DNA of 64,000 nucleotides from Gillisella vitis (GTDB lineage Bacteria > Pseudomonadota > Alphaproteobacteria > Rhizobiales > Rhizobiaceae), in assembly GCA_009744235.1 (NCBI GenBank), contig WPHV01000013.1, positions 120,481-184,480 of the forward strand. Reading direction: 5' to 3'. A program made the position numbers and the translations under genes. Positions within the stretch are counted from its first letter, which is position 1; the number at the start of each line of letters is the position of its first letter. This document shows positions 10,936 through 19,287 of the stretch, piece after piece. Below the pieces are notes generated by a model. The model saw nothing but the letters and a program-made list of their open reading frames with translations, was not told where the DNA came from and searched no databases.

Positions 10936-11568
10936 ATGGTCGATGCCGCCCTAATCAAGGAATGCAGCGATCCCGGCCTGAAGCCGGCGATCGTCGAACA
11001 GTTCATCGAGCAGGCAGGGTCGCAGGATCCATTGGCGGTCACGGTTCGCTCCGGAAACCGCGTCGTGCTGGTGCCCAGGCCGAAGACGGCGGAGGAAGCG
11101 TTGGCGCTGATCAGAGACAACCTCGGTCGCAATACCGTTCGCGTCGGGATCACACAATATCCGGCCGGCCTCGGCATCCTGGAGGCGGGCCAGCTGAAGC
11201 CGGACCTGGTCGATGCTTGCGAGAACATCCGCATGGGCACGGCACTCTTCGCCAAGGTCTATCGGATTGTCACGAAATGGTATGGCAATCCGACCGAGAG
11301 GCAAGTCCTACCGCAAGTGTTCGACGACGCGATCATTGCCTGGCAGACGGGATACTTCGAAGGAACGGCGGTGTTTCGAGCGGAAGATCCAGGAAAGATG
11401 AAACTCGCCGATCCTGGGCCTGTGAAAAAGGACGGAGCTGAACCGGCCACCAATGAGGCTCCGGCCGGTGACGGCTCCGAAAACGCAAAACAGGACGACG
11501 CTCCGTCCGATCCAAACACTTCCGACATTCGCATCGATCTGTCGGGGATTGGCGCTCGAAAACCATAG
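10936..11568 (+). CDS. traH: TraH conjugal transfer protein
   Basis: A 210-residue protein, last of the traAFBH operon. Ti TraH has been described as resembling VirB1-type transglycosylases. Here I see a helical domain over residues 1-150 (LGILEAGQLKP, NIRMGTALFAKVYRI, a pattern like the GLMQ...N of lytic transglycosylases) and a low-complexity acidic tail. The start at 10936 has AAGGA ten bases upstream. Catalytic residues are not certain by eye. Confidence 0.85.
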   Translation: MVDAALIKECSDPGLKPAIVEQFIEQAGSQDPLAVTVRSGNRVVLVPRPKTAEEALALIRDNLGRNTVRVGITQYPAGLGILEAGQLKPDLVDACENIRMGTALFAKVYRIVTKWYGNPTERQVLPQVFDDAIIAWQTGYFEGTAVFRAEDPGKMKLADPGPVKKDGAEPATNEAPAGDGSENAKQDDAPSDPNTSDIRIDLSGIGARKP

Positions 11569-11582
11569 GATTGACCCTGGTT

Positions 11583-11906
11583 TTACGTGGTGGTCATCCC
11601 CAGCCTTTCGCTCAACCTCGTCATCAGGTCCATGCGCTCATGGAAAATGCCGACAATCAGCGCGGGCTCGTTGTCGCGCGGCAGGCAGAAGACGTAGTGG
11701 TGCTCGCAATGGACCATGCGGAGCGTCGGATAAAGCTCGCCCAAGTCTCTGAACGGTGGTTGCCCCGAGGCAAGCCGGGCAAAACCTTGCTCTAGCCTGG
11801 TAATGTATCGGCGCACCTGCGCATCGCTCCATTGTTTGCGCGTGTAGCGAATGATTCCGCGCAGGTCCGCTTCCGCGCCATTCGCCAGAACATAGGTTGT
11901 GGTCAA
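11583..11906 (-). CDS. ParE/RelE-type toxin
   Basis: A 107-residue protein with the ParE/RelE toxin pattern: an amino-terminal beta strand, a helix with ADLRGIIRYTRKQW, and a carboxy-terminal strand pair containing HYVFCLPRDN and ALIVGIFHERMDL. Such toxins inhibit gyrase (ParE) or cleave mRNA (RelE). Its start overlaps the stop of the antitoxin gene by four bases (ATGA). It sits directly after the tra operon in convergent orientation, a usual position for plasmid stabilisation modules. Confidence 0.82.
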   Translation of the reverse strand: MTTTYVLANGAEADLRGIIRYTRKQWSDAQVRRYITRLEQGFARLASGQPPFRDLGELYPTLRMVHCEHHYVFCLPRDNEPALIVGIFHERMDLMTRLSERLGMTTT

Positions 11907-12157
11907 CCGCGGCTATCCTTGGCCAGTTCCTCGTCAAGAACCTCGCTTACGCTACGGGTGGACACTTTTCCCGCCAGACTTTCACCGATGCGATCGCTCA
12001 GCAGCGATTTCAACTGCTGCCATGCCACTTCACCATCCGCGTCCCCGGGAAACAGGCGTTCCAGCGCATATTGCTTGATCGTCTTTCCCTGTAAAGCGGC
12101 AGTGGCCTTCAGATTTTGATGCTGCTGGTCGGTAATATCGATTGTCAGTCGGCTCAT
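11903..12157 (-). CDS. ParD-type antitoxin
   Basis: An 84-residue protein with a ribbon-helix-helix-like start (MSRLTIDITDQQHQNLK ... KTIKQYALERL), as in antitoxins that bind their own promoter and mask the toxin with a disordered tail. It lies first in the leftward two-gene operon with the ParE-like gene. The frame continues to 12181, but the ATG at 12157 gives the normal RHH start. Confidence 0.8.
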   Translation of the reverse strand: MSRLTIDITDQQHQNLKATAALQGKTIKQYALERLFPGDADGEVAWQQLKSLLSDRIGESLAGKVSTRSVSEVLDEELAKDSRG

Positions 12158-12715
12158 ACAACAAGCTCCGGATATTGTCACAAACCCACATTAGCACAAA
12201 TGTTGGCATCTGGCCAATTGGGCTGTTCTCGGGAGGCGCATGCAGCGGAAAAGTGCGTACATTACGGCTGGGTCCGGCCACATAGTGTGTTTCGCCAAAC
12301 TGCAGGCGATGCCAGCCTCACATGAGAAGGAATTTCCACCACTTGTCGTAAAGCTGGAACAAGTTTGTCCCATGATGGCGTTGTATGGTGTTGAATATCT
12401 TTGGCCGAGGACAGGATGTGAAGATTTGCACCGCGGTGATTTCGATCGACACTGGCGTCATTCTGGAATGTTTCTTATAAGAGGGCACGCAGTACGTGCT
12501 GCGTTGCGGCTTAGAATCCGCAGATGAACGGTTGGCGCTGACCGGAATGGCGCCAGGAACCCTCTGACCTTGTGTCCGGGGGCCTGTGACGTATGTCCAG
12601 GCTCCGGCTAAAGGTCGCAGGGCCGATTCATCTCGGATTCTAACCCCCGGGCAAGGGTTCAAAGGGTTCAACGTTTGCGGGGGCGTACCGCAGACTAACC
12701 AGGGTTAGGTCAGGA
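12158..12715. other. Intergenic between TA pair and traM
   Basis: About 560 bases with only overlapping short frames and no motif that I recognise. It should hold the promoters of the toxin-antitoxin operon (leftward, near 12160-12230) and of traM (rightward). I found no good tra box in front of traM, where one is expected from known Ti plasmids. Confidence 0.45.
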
Positions 12716-13024
12716 ATGGAACTGGAAGATGCAATCGTGACGAATAGGGTCGAGCTCCGCCCATTGATCGGGCTGACGCGTGGACTACCTCCGGCGGACC
12801 TGGAAGCAATCACGATCGATGCTATCCGGACACACCGGCAGTTGGTGGAAAAAGCCGATGAACTCTTCCAGGCTCTCCCGGAGACTTACAAAACCGGAAA
12901 AGAAGCTGGCGGCCCACAGCATATTCGATACATTGAAGCGAGCATCGAAATGCATGCGCAGATGAGCGCCCTGAACACGCTGATCAGTATTCTTGGCTTC
13001 ATTCCCAAGGTCGTCGTTAACTGA
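12716..13024 (+). CDS. traM: TraM, TraR antiactivator
   Basis: A 102-residue protein with the length and sequence of Ti TraM, including RPLIGLTRGLPP, HIRYIEASIEMHAQ and the carboxy-terminal LISILGFIPKVV. TraM binds TraR and blocks its DNA binding until the quorum signal is high. In well-known Ti plasmids traM sits next to traR; here no traR follows and the only traR remnant is 5.5 kb away and broken. The start at 12716 follows GGTCAGGA. Confidence 0.95.
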   Translation: MELEDAIVTNRVELRPLIGLTRGLPPADLEAITIDAIRTHRQLVEKADELFQALPETYKTGKEAGGPQHIRYIEASIEMHAQMSALNTLISILGFIPKVVVN

Positions 13025-13151
13025 CAGCGGTCAAAGTCAGGCGCCGACATCATCGTGTGATGGCGGATATGGCTGTATAGTTTGGTTTCCGTGCTTAAGC
13101 TGCGCGATCTAGTGGTGGCGTTGCCCATTGTGCTCCCCGGCGGGAGCAAGC

Positions 13152-13268
13152 TTATTCTGTGTCGTCGATCATTTCAATGATTTCGAAGCTTTTGATGAGC
13201 GTCGAGATGTCTTCATTTAGTAACACAAGCGCCACGTTCGGCGAAATTGCGCGGATCTGAATTTTCAC
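13152..13268 (-). CDS. Small unknown ORF, coupled pair (second)
   Basis: A 38-codon frame starting GTG at 13268 and ending TAA at 13152, with a mixed hydrophobic/acidic product (IRAISPNVALVLLNEDIS). Its GTG overlaps the stop of the upstream 36-codon frame in GTGA, the pattern of translational coupling. It could equally be the second half of one gene broken by a frameshift. No function is recognised. Confidence 0.3.
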   Translation of the reverse strand: MKIQIRAISPNVALVLLNEDISTLIKSFEIIEMIDDTE

Positions 13269-13375
13269 GAGATAACCGGTTTCCACACATGTTCAGGATA
13301 CTCGGCCGCCTCGCGCTTAAACCGGTAAACTGCCTCACGGGCGGCATCCGAACTCTCGTAAAAGTAAAGGGCCAT
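13265..13375 (-). CDS. Small unknown ORF, coupled pair (first)
   Basis: A 36-codon frame from ATG 13375 (MALYFYESSDAAREAVYRF) to TGA 13265. The charged, aromatic product looks like real protein rather than random frame. It ends in a four-base overlap with the next small frame. No ribosome site is strong. Unrecognised; either a short peptide gene or the front half of a decayed gene. Confidence 0.3.
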   Translation of the reverse strand: MALYFYESSDAAREAVYRFKREAAEYPEHVWKPVIS

Positions 13376-13789
13376 GACCCCGGCACGGACAGAACAGACT
13401 TGACTAAGTCGCAATCAAAGGGCCGATTGACAGCGACCCTTCCAGCGCTCCTCGCTGGTTTGCCTATCGGTGGCCGCTACCAACAAGGCATTTTGCTAGG
13501 TGTCATCGGTGCTGACTGGGACGACGGGGAGGTCTGCTTAAACGTTGAAGGCTCTAAGCGCGAATGACAGAAACGACAGTTGACGACAACTTGATGTCTT
13601 AATCTTCAAACAGTTTGTTCAGTACTGACCGCAGGAGAAAGAGAGCGGACAGACTACCGCAGATTGCTCTTAAATTTATAAGTTTTTCTCTTCAGTATTC
13701 AAAAACAGTAATCTTTTTCTTAGCTGCGTCGGAAGATGGCCAGACCAACGCTTTGATGATGCCGAAGCTGATCAATTGTGCCGTAAAAC
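13376..13789. other. Intergenic between traM region and virF
   Basis: Roughly 400 bases without a supported gene. The first half is GC-rich plasmid-like sequence; from about 13600 it becomes AT-rich and leads into the virF promoter. Confidence 0.4.
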
Positions 13790-13801
13790 TACAAATGAAA
13801 C
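13790..13801 (+). promoter_or_regulatory. vir box upstream of virF
   Basis: TACAAATGAAAC matches the VirG-binding vir box consensus TNCAATTGAAAY at 11 of 12 positions and lies 67 bases before the virF start. Confidence 0.7.
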
Positions 13802-13867
13802 AGAAAAATTCTTAATCGTCTCCACCCGAGTAGCATATTATCCTTTGATGAACAAAGGAGCGATATC

Positions 13868-14476
13868 ATGAGAAATTCGAGTTTGCATGATGCATCTGGG
13901 AACGACGATGCACAGGTACCCCACAAAACAGAATTGCTTGATCTGCCAGACCTTGTGCTGACGGAAGTTGCCAAACGTCTAGCGACTGACAATCCAGTTG
14001 AGTCCGCGGAGAATATAGCTAATTTTAGCAAATCCCATCGCTCGACAAGGGACGTGGTTCGAACGGAACCTTTAGAAAAATTCTCGTCACGCCTTAAGAT
14101 CCTGGCGCCACAGGCGAAACTGTTGTGTCATGCCGTGCGGCAGGCAGCAACACTGCCGGATGGAGAACAACTAAGTGAAGCGCAACTATTGCAAATGCAA
14201 AATGAAGTCGCAATTCGCCCAGTCTTAGGCGTAGCGTATACCCATCACGACGGCCAACCAGGAGAGAGTTTGTCAGGGAACGACCTGAACCGTAAAATTG
14301 AGAATATTCCTGATTTGGTCTTCAATGTTGCGGAACCCATTATGTTTAATGAGATCTCCGCTACCGAGGTGATGGCAAAAGTTCGGCCTATCGCCAGATC
14401 GATCAAAGAGGCCCACGACGATGCGCGAGCGGAATTGATGTCGGTGGAAAGGCCTCGAGGAACGCGCGGTCTATGA
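13868..14476 (+). CDS. virF: VirF, host-range F-box effector
   Basis: A 202-residue type IV-secreted effector. The F-box is visible at about residues 24-38 (LDLPDLVLTEVAKRL). In the plant cell VirF joins an SCF ubiquitin ligase and promotes turnover of VirE2 and VIP1 to uncoat the T-complex. The carboxy terminus ends in arginine-rich VERPRGTRGL, the VirF transport signal type. Length and sequence match octopine-type VirF. A vir box precedes it. It stands alone among decayed genes, which suggests separate acquisition. Confidence 0.96.
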   Translation: MRNSSLHDASGNDDAQVPHKTELLDLPDLVLTEVAKRLATDNPVESAENIANFSKSHRSTRDVVRTEPLEKFSSRLKILAPQAKLLCHAVRQAATLPDGEQLSEAQLLQMQNEVAIRPVLGVAYTHHDGQPGESLSGNDLNRKIENIPDLVFNVAEPIMFNEISATEVMAKVRPIARSIKEAHDDARAELMSVERPRGTRGL

Positions 14477-14639
14477 CTATATGCGCTCTTCGACGCGCGC
14501 CTAGAAGGACCTGCTCGCACTCTTCTTAAGACTGGCGGGTTGGGTACACGCGGCCTGATCTGATGGGGGCCAGGTTTTGCGACTTGGTGCTCGCGACCTT
14601 TCGTGCGTCTGAGTAAATCACGGGGAGATGGAGCCACAG

Positions 14640-15060
14640 ACAATGCGGCGCCCGCTCTTCCGGCGTGGCCAAGGCAATGTGTAATTTTGTGGAGCCCGTT
14701 ATGAAATCTTTCCCAATGGGCGACGATGATTGTCCCTAGCACTGCCATCGCGCCGCCGAGGATGGTGTAGATGGATGGACTATCGCTGAGAGAAGCGAAG
14801 CCAAACAGCGTTGCCAGGGAGCGACGAGATAGAGGAAATTCACCGCCATGCCCGCCGGCGATTTGCCAGGTCCGTAATCGCTGGCGAATTAGGCGAGGAG
14901 GGTCAAAACACAACGCTAACCCTGTCGCTGCCTTGGTAGAAGACGAGGCCTGCATGAACTGCATTGCCGTCTCCGGTGCCCATGACAGCAGCAACAGGTT
15001 GGCCGAACATCCCAGCCATCCGAACAATCTGAAGCGCTCGCCTGGTATTTCCATGCGAGA
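14640..15060 (-). pseudogene. EamA/DMT transporter remnant
   Basis: Pieces of the carboxy-terminal half of a drug/metabolite (EamA) transporter are readable leftward in two frames. GMAVNFLYLV (complement of about 14840-14870) is followed after a frameshift by LATLFGFASLSDSPS and YTILGGAMAVLGTIIVA (about 14710-14830). The amino-terminal part is missing. The gene cannot make a working transporter. Confidence 0.6.
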
Positions 15061-15336
15061 AGCACCGTCATGATGGAGTAATGTTGGAGATGAAAATGGC
15101 CGGCGGTGCGCGAATCAAACAGGATGAGAGGCTTATATCGATCGCATATATGTTCGACTTTGCCCTACATTCCGTGCGAGATGCGCACTGGCGGTGGCGG
15201 ACCTGATGACGGGCATATTTGACTTCCGCCGGTTCTCGTGGCCATCGTACCAGCGCAAGAGCTGAGACGGCGGAGACTTCGCTCTATATGATGATCGATC
15301 TCTGCTGTACCGAACGCAATCTGTAGATGCATCTAA

Positions 15337-15660
15337 TCAGCCGCCTCGGACGCCAACTCCATTGTCATAAAAGTCACGGACAATAACAAGACAGTCAGCA
15401 AATTCGACCTCAAGGCAAAGCTCGCGATACTTGCGGACAACAACAGAATGTCTATCAAAACGATGGTGGCTAAATTCGTCGACTATCAAATAGTCGACTT
15501 TCCGATCAATGCATAATTGCACGCAATCTCTTACCTGCAGCTCTGACTCACAGATATAGACAATTGTGCACGAAGATGAATTCGACGGCTTTTCCCGTCT
15601 AACCGACACGCGCCACGGTCTCATCAACATGTTTTTTGCTGATTCAAGAAATCTACACAT
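15337..15660 (-). CDS. Unidentified 107-residue protein
   Basis: A leftward frame starting at ATG 15660 with AGAGGG ten bases upstream. The product alternates strands and helices (TIVYICESELQVRDC, RKVDYLIVDEFSHHRFD, FADCLVIVRDFYDNG), which recalls the nucleotide-binding-like catalytic fold of serine recombinases, though I cannot align a catalytic serine with confidence. An open frame continues upstream to 15792. It may be a fragment of a larger gene. No neighbour points to a role. Confidence 0.4.
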   Translation of the reverse strand: MCRFLESAKNMLMRPWRVSVRREKPSNSSSCTIVYICESELQVRDCVQLCIDRKVDYLIVDEFSHHRFDRHSVVVRKYRELCLEVEFADCLVIVRDFYDNGVGVRGG

Positions 15661-16292
15661 CAATGCTTGGCCCTCTTTCTGGGACGGCATATTGGTGCAT
15701 TGAGCTGTCCTAGCAATCCATGTTGGAAAAAACCGGGTTTCAACTGAAACACTGAAGTTTTTGTGGCAGGTTCCGGCAGAAACAAAAAGCAAGGCGACAT
15801 AGATCGCCGGTGTTCCAGACGTTCGTGAAGGTATCGATCTCCCGTGTCGCCTCGAGTTCGCATGGGAGGGCGAAAGATGGCGTGCTCGATTTCATGGTCG
15901 AGCTGCTGCAAATTCTGTCTTTAACTTAGCTCGCCGTCACGAGGTGGTGTGCGTGGATCACCAGATACTTCTTAGCCATGTGATTGAATTCGGTAGCGTT
16001 GTATAACGAACGACGTCGCTCCCCAGTATCCCCCAGCAGCAAACCGATCGCGGGCGTTACTGCTGAAACACAGTTTCTGTTTAACCAGCATTCAGGGAAT
16101 GATAGTCCTGAAGCGAGATCGCGGCCAACAGGGACAATTCGAATATCCCTGAATATATTGTTACAAAATCGGTATACTGAAGAGATGTGTTTTGTAAACC
16201 TGTATTGATACAGCATTATCTAAATATAGATATCGTATTAACATGATATATATAATGACAATTGTGCGTATATACAAATATGGAAAGTATGT
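15661..16292. other. Intergenic, AT-rich toward the HAD gene
   Basis: About 630 bases without a supported gene. The last 150 bases before 16293 are strongly AT-rich with repeated TATA-like runs, unlike the rest of the plasmid backbone. A CAATTG core occurs near 16260 but does not extend into a vir box. Confidence 0.4.
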
Positions 16293-16925
16293 ATGGCTAA
16301 AAGTGACGCTTATAGGCTAATAATATTTGATTTTGATGGTACATTGGCCGACAGCAGCGCCTGGATGATAAGCGCTCTGAGGGAAATGTCCGAACGACAC
16401 CGATTTGTAACGCCCAGCGACACTCAGATTGAATATCTGCGTGGCCTTTCAGTTTGCCAGGTTTTGAAATGGCTGAGAGTACCGGTATGGCGCGTTCCTC
16501 TGATCGTGAGAGATTTGCGTAAACTGGCTCGCGAAGCAACGTTCGATATGTTCCCTAGGACAGAAAAGGTCTTATTTCTCCTCCAAGATCAAGGGGTGGA
16601 GCTTGCAATCTTAAGTTCGAACAGCATTGAAAATATTCAGCGCGTGCTCGGGCCATTGGAGAGATACTTTGCTTATATAGAGGGTAGCTCGCCGGTATTT
16701 GGGAAGGGCAAAAGGATCAATAAGATACTTCGCCGGTGCAAAAAGTCCCGGAATGAAGTCCTTCTTGTCGGAGATGAGGTTCGTGATATTGAGGCAGCGA
16801 CGAGTCAAAACATTGCCTCCGCGGGAGTTACGTGGGGTTATGCCAAGAGAGAGGCTTTGGCCTGCAGCAATCCCACTCACATTCTCGAAGATATTGAGGA
16901 TTTAATAGACTTGAAACCTCTATAG
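16293..16925 (+). CDS. HAD-superfamily hydrolase
   Basis: A 210-residue haloacid dehalogenase-type phosphatase. Motif I is IIFDFDGTLADS (residues 10-21, nucleophile Asp), motif II is ILSSNS, and motifs III/IV are GKGKRINKIL and LLVGDEVRDIEAA. This pattern is typical of phosphoglycolate phosphatase-like enzymes; the substrate is unknown. A GGAAAG ribosome site precedes the start. The gene is AT-richer than the tra and kup regions and is isolated between decayed sequence and virR, suggesting acquisition from outside. Confidence 0.85.
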   Translation: MAKSDAYRLIIFDFDGTLADSSAWMISALREMSERHRFVTPSDTQIEYLRGLSVCQVLKWLRVPVWRVPLIVRDLRKLAREATFDMFPRTEKVLFLLQDQGVELAILSSNSIENIQRVLGPLERYFAYIEGSSPVFGKGKRINKILRRCKKSRNEVLLVGDEVRDIEAATSQNIASAGVTWGYAKREALACSNPTHILEDIEDLIDLKPL

Positions 16926-17214
16926 AGAAGAAGAACAACTCTTGCAGTGCTAATGCTGTTATATTTACATTGAAATTACTTCACATGTCGGGGCTTCGGG
17001 CTGAAAGCAGATGTCGTCAGATTTGCCAGCAGTCGTTCAACGTCCCCCTCATCGGCGGTACCGCGCATCTTTTAAGCCAACGGAGTGATCGCCTTGGAAC
17101 GGCAGTCACGGCATCCGTTCGATTGCGCTAGACGGGATTATCTGGGGTCATCATTGGTGAGCGGGGCGGTTTGAGTACCGCAAAGCCGCGCAGCCTGCGT
17201 CGGCAGAAGCATAT
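16926..17214. other. Intergenic upstream of virR
   Basis: Just under 300 bases between the HAD gene and the virR vir box. No gene is seen. Confidence 0.4.
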
Positions 17215-17226
17215 TACAATTGAAAT
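17215..17226 (+). promoter_or_regulatory. vir box upstream of virR
   Basis: TACAATTGAAAT is a perfect match to the vir box consensus TNCAATTGAAAY, 99 bases before the virR start. It is the best vir box in the window and implies VirG control. Confidence 0.85.
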
Positions 17227-17324
17227 GAAATACGGCGAACCTGAAATGACCGGTTAACTCACCTCTTACAAGATTTGGGAGCGAAGCGAAATCTGTTGGC
17301 TCACTAAACTTGGCAGGAGCTGTT

Positions 17325-17816
17325 ATGCACTCAACCAGATTGCGAACAAATGAAGTTGCGGTCGCGCTACCCGAAGACGGTGACGCATCGCTTTTCTTTG
17401 TTGGAAAGATCCGGACCCCCTGGAAAAGTCGAGCTGACACTCCTCGGCAGGGCAGTGAATCGGGGCCACTATGCACGCTTGAGATTTCGGAACCTTGGGC
17501 CTTGGCGCTGAAGGGTGTCGAGGTGTATGCGAAGCTTGAAGTTCTTTATTGGCTGCACGAGTCACCGCGCGATATTGTCCTACTAAGTCCCGCTGACGAT
17601 GGAGAGATTCACGGCGCTTTCTCTCTGCGATCACCTGTGAGGCCCAATCCGATCGGAACGTCGATCGTGAAGGTGGAACGAGTATCTGGAAACTCGATTG
17701 CCGTACGTGGCCTTGACTGCCTGGATGAAACACCGCTGTTGGATATCAAACCGGATCGCTCGTTATCAAAGCCGCTAGCCCCAGTGAGGAAAAGTCCCTC
17801 GGTTCCGGCCGCCTGA
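17325..17816 (+). CDS. virR: VirR, TrmO/VirR-family SAM-binding protein
   Basis: A 163-residue member of the TsaA/TrmO/VirR family, beta-barrel proteins that bind S-adenosylmethionine; E. coli TrmO N-methylates t6A37 in tRNA-Thr. Family signatures are visible: IRTPWKSRADTPRQG, ALKGVEVYAKLEVLYWLH and the hallmark SLRSPVRPNPIGTS. Its job in virulence is unknown. The ATG at 17325 fits the VirR amino terminus; the frame opens five codons earlier. A perfect vir box lies upstream, so it should be induced with the vir regulon. Confidence 0.9.
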   Translation: MHSTRLRTNEVAVALPEDGDASLFFVGKIRTPWKSRADTPRQGSESGPLCTLEISEPWALALKGVEVYAKLEVLYWLHESPRDIVLLSPADDGEIHGAFSLRSPVRPNPIGTSIVKVERVSGNSIAVRGLDCLDETPLLDIKPDRSLSKPLAPVRKSPSVPAA

Positions 17817-18214
17817 CTGGCATGATGCACCACCCTTCGTTCCGCAGAGAAAGCCGCGGGTCGAGATAGGCATTTACGGTGAACTAGGTTTTCGCGAGGT
17901 TTCGGACGAGCAGCGCAGCGACGGAAGCACACCTTTTGCCAATTCCACCATCATTGCAGAAGTGGCTGCTGCTGCAAACGCGTTCAATCGAATTGATGAA
18001 CTTGCGGCATGGGCTCCAGGATTTCTCCGAGGCGAGTAGTCGCGACATTCCATTTATCCCGTGAGTTTGAGCTGTTAAGACTGGACTTAAGAGCCCACTG
18101 AGCAATTCATGCGATATAAACGTTTTGCTGAAAGTACCGGAGCGGCGTTTCCTTCCAAAGTGTGCTCAAATTGTTCGTTTTCGATCGGAACCGTGCTGTT
18201 AGGCGGTTAAGGGG
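17817..18214. other. Decayed sequence after virR
   Basis: Nearly 400 bases with no intact gene. A short rightward frame around 17885-18040 (ending in FNRIDELAAW) faintly resembles the carboxy terminus of IS66-family transposases (NRIDELLPW), so part of this may be insertion-sequence debris. This is a weak resemblance. Confidence 0.3.
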
Positions 18215-18520
18215 ATGCTGGGGATCGACAACGTTCGCCGTGAACTCTACGGCCCCTTGAGCAGATGGAACTGCAACTCGCGGCAGACCCGAATGAAGAC
18301 GAACTTGCGGCTGAAAGTGCAGCCAAATCCTCAGCCCTCAAAGCGTTCGAGCGCAAACGCCCATCACGCAAACCATTTTCTGAACATCTGCCGCGCGAGT
18401 GCGGCCACGGCCCCTCCTTCTATGTGACGTCCCGCGGACGCACCTTGTCGAGAAGTAACTGGACAACCTACGCGTATTGGGTTCGCCCCGTCACAGCACG
18501 ATTGATGCGTTAACTGCCGG
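18215..18520 (+). pseudogene. IS66-family TnpC remnant
   Basis: Rightward fragments typical of the amino-terminal third of IS66 TnpC: RRELYGP, then after a frame change MELQLAADPNEDELAAE and KRPSRKPFSEHLPRE. The zinc-finger region and DDE domain are missing. It is clearly different from the intact IS66-family copy inside iaaH. Confidence 0.7.
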
Positions 18521-18534
18521 ATTTGCTTTAACCC

Positions 18535-19022
18535 TCAAATGAGTTTTCGTCGGATTGCCAGCGCGGTAAGATGCGCGTTGGGCAGACGTCGAAGCGCTTC
18601 ATGGTTTCGCGAAGCTTGACGCGGACGCTGTTGTATTTGGCGCCTTCCACGTCAGCGATTTCTTCCATCGTCTTGCCCAAGGCAATCCATCTCAGATAGG
18701 TCGCTATCCTTCGGATCGAGCCATACGGCACCTTCCGCACTGGGCGTGGTGCGAAGGGATGAAATACGGGCATGGATCTGTCCAATGGTCGCCGCTACTG
18801 CAACTGCATCGATCTCACGATCGAGATCGATCGCGGGCTTCTCCGATGCCAGTATGCCCGCGACCGCTCGGCCAGATGCGGACTCATGGCGTAGGTCCCG
18901 CACCATGGCATGACCAGCGCTGCCTCCGTCGGCGCGGACACCCATGAGCAGAAAAGCTCGCTTCTGCACATTTCGCGGTGGCGACCTCGACTGCTCCCTG
19001 GAGCGATGATCTCCTTCATCAA
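18535..19022 (-). pseudogene. traR: traR pseudogene (LuxR-type quorum activator)
   Basis: Leftward remains of the Ti quorum-sensing activator TraR. Recognisable blocks are [69 protein letters not shown] and, in another frame, [13 protein letters not shown] ending at TGA 18535. The helix-turn-helix is nearly perfect, but at least two frameshifts (near 18710 and 18580) and loss of the signal-binding amino-terminal half make it non-functional. The true upstream boundary is unclear. Confidence 0.88.
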
Positions 19023-19287
19023 ATGAACATCGAGCGGCGTTCGGAACCGCTCAAATTTCTGTTGGGGGGAGGGGCGATGTGAACGTGCCCATGCAACCTC
19101 TCACCCTCAGACCATCCACGCGCTCGACGCCGCGAGCAATCGGCAAAAACAGCTGGATCTGGCTGAAGTGTGAAGGGGTCAACAAAACAAATCATTCATG
19201 CCAATTTCTCCCGCCATGAGTGAATCAAAATACTGCCGAATTGGAAAAACCATTAAATAAGGGCGAAGCTAAGCACTCTAAACGTTA

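Noticed and set aside
12240-12527. A 95-codon rightward frame between the TA pair and traM.
   Set aside because: No ribosome site, no motif and overlapping frames on the other strand.
16255-16272. ACAATTGTGCG near the HAD gene as a vir box.
   Set aside because: Only the CAATTG core matches; the required GAAA arm is missing.
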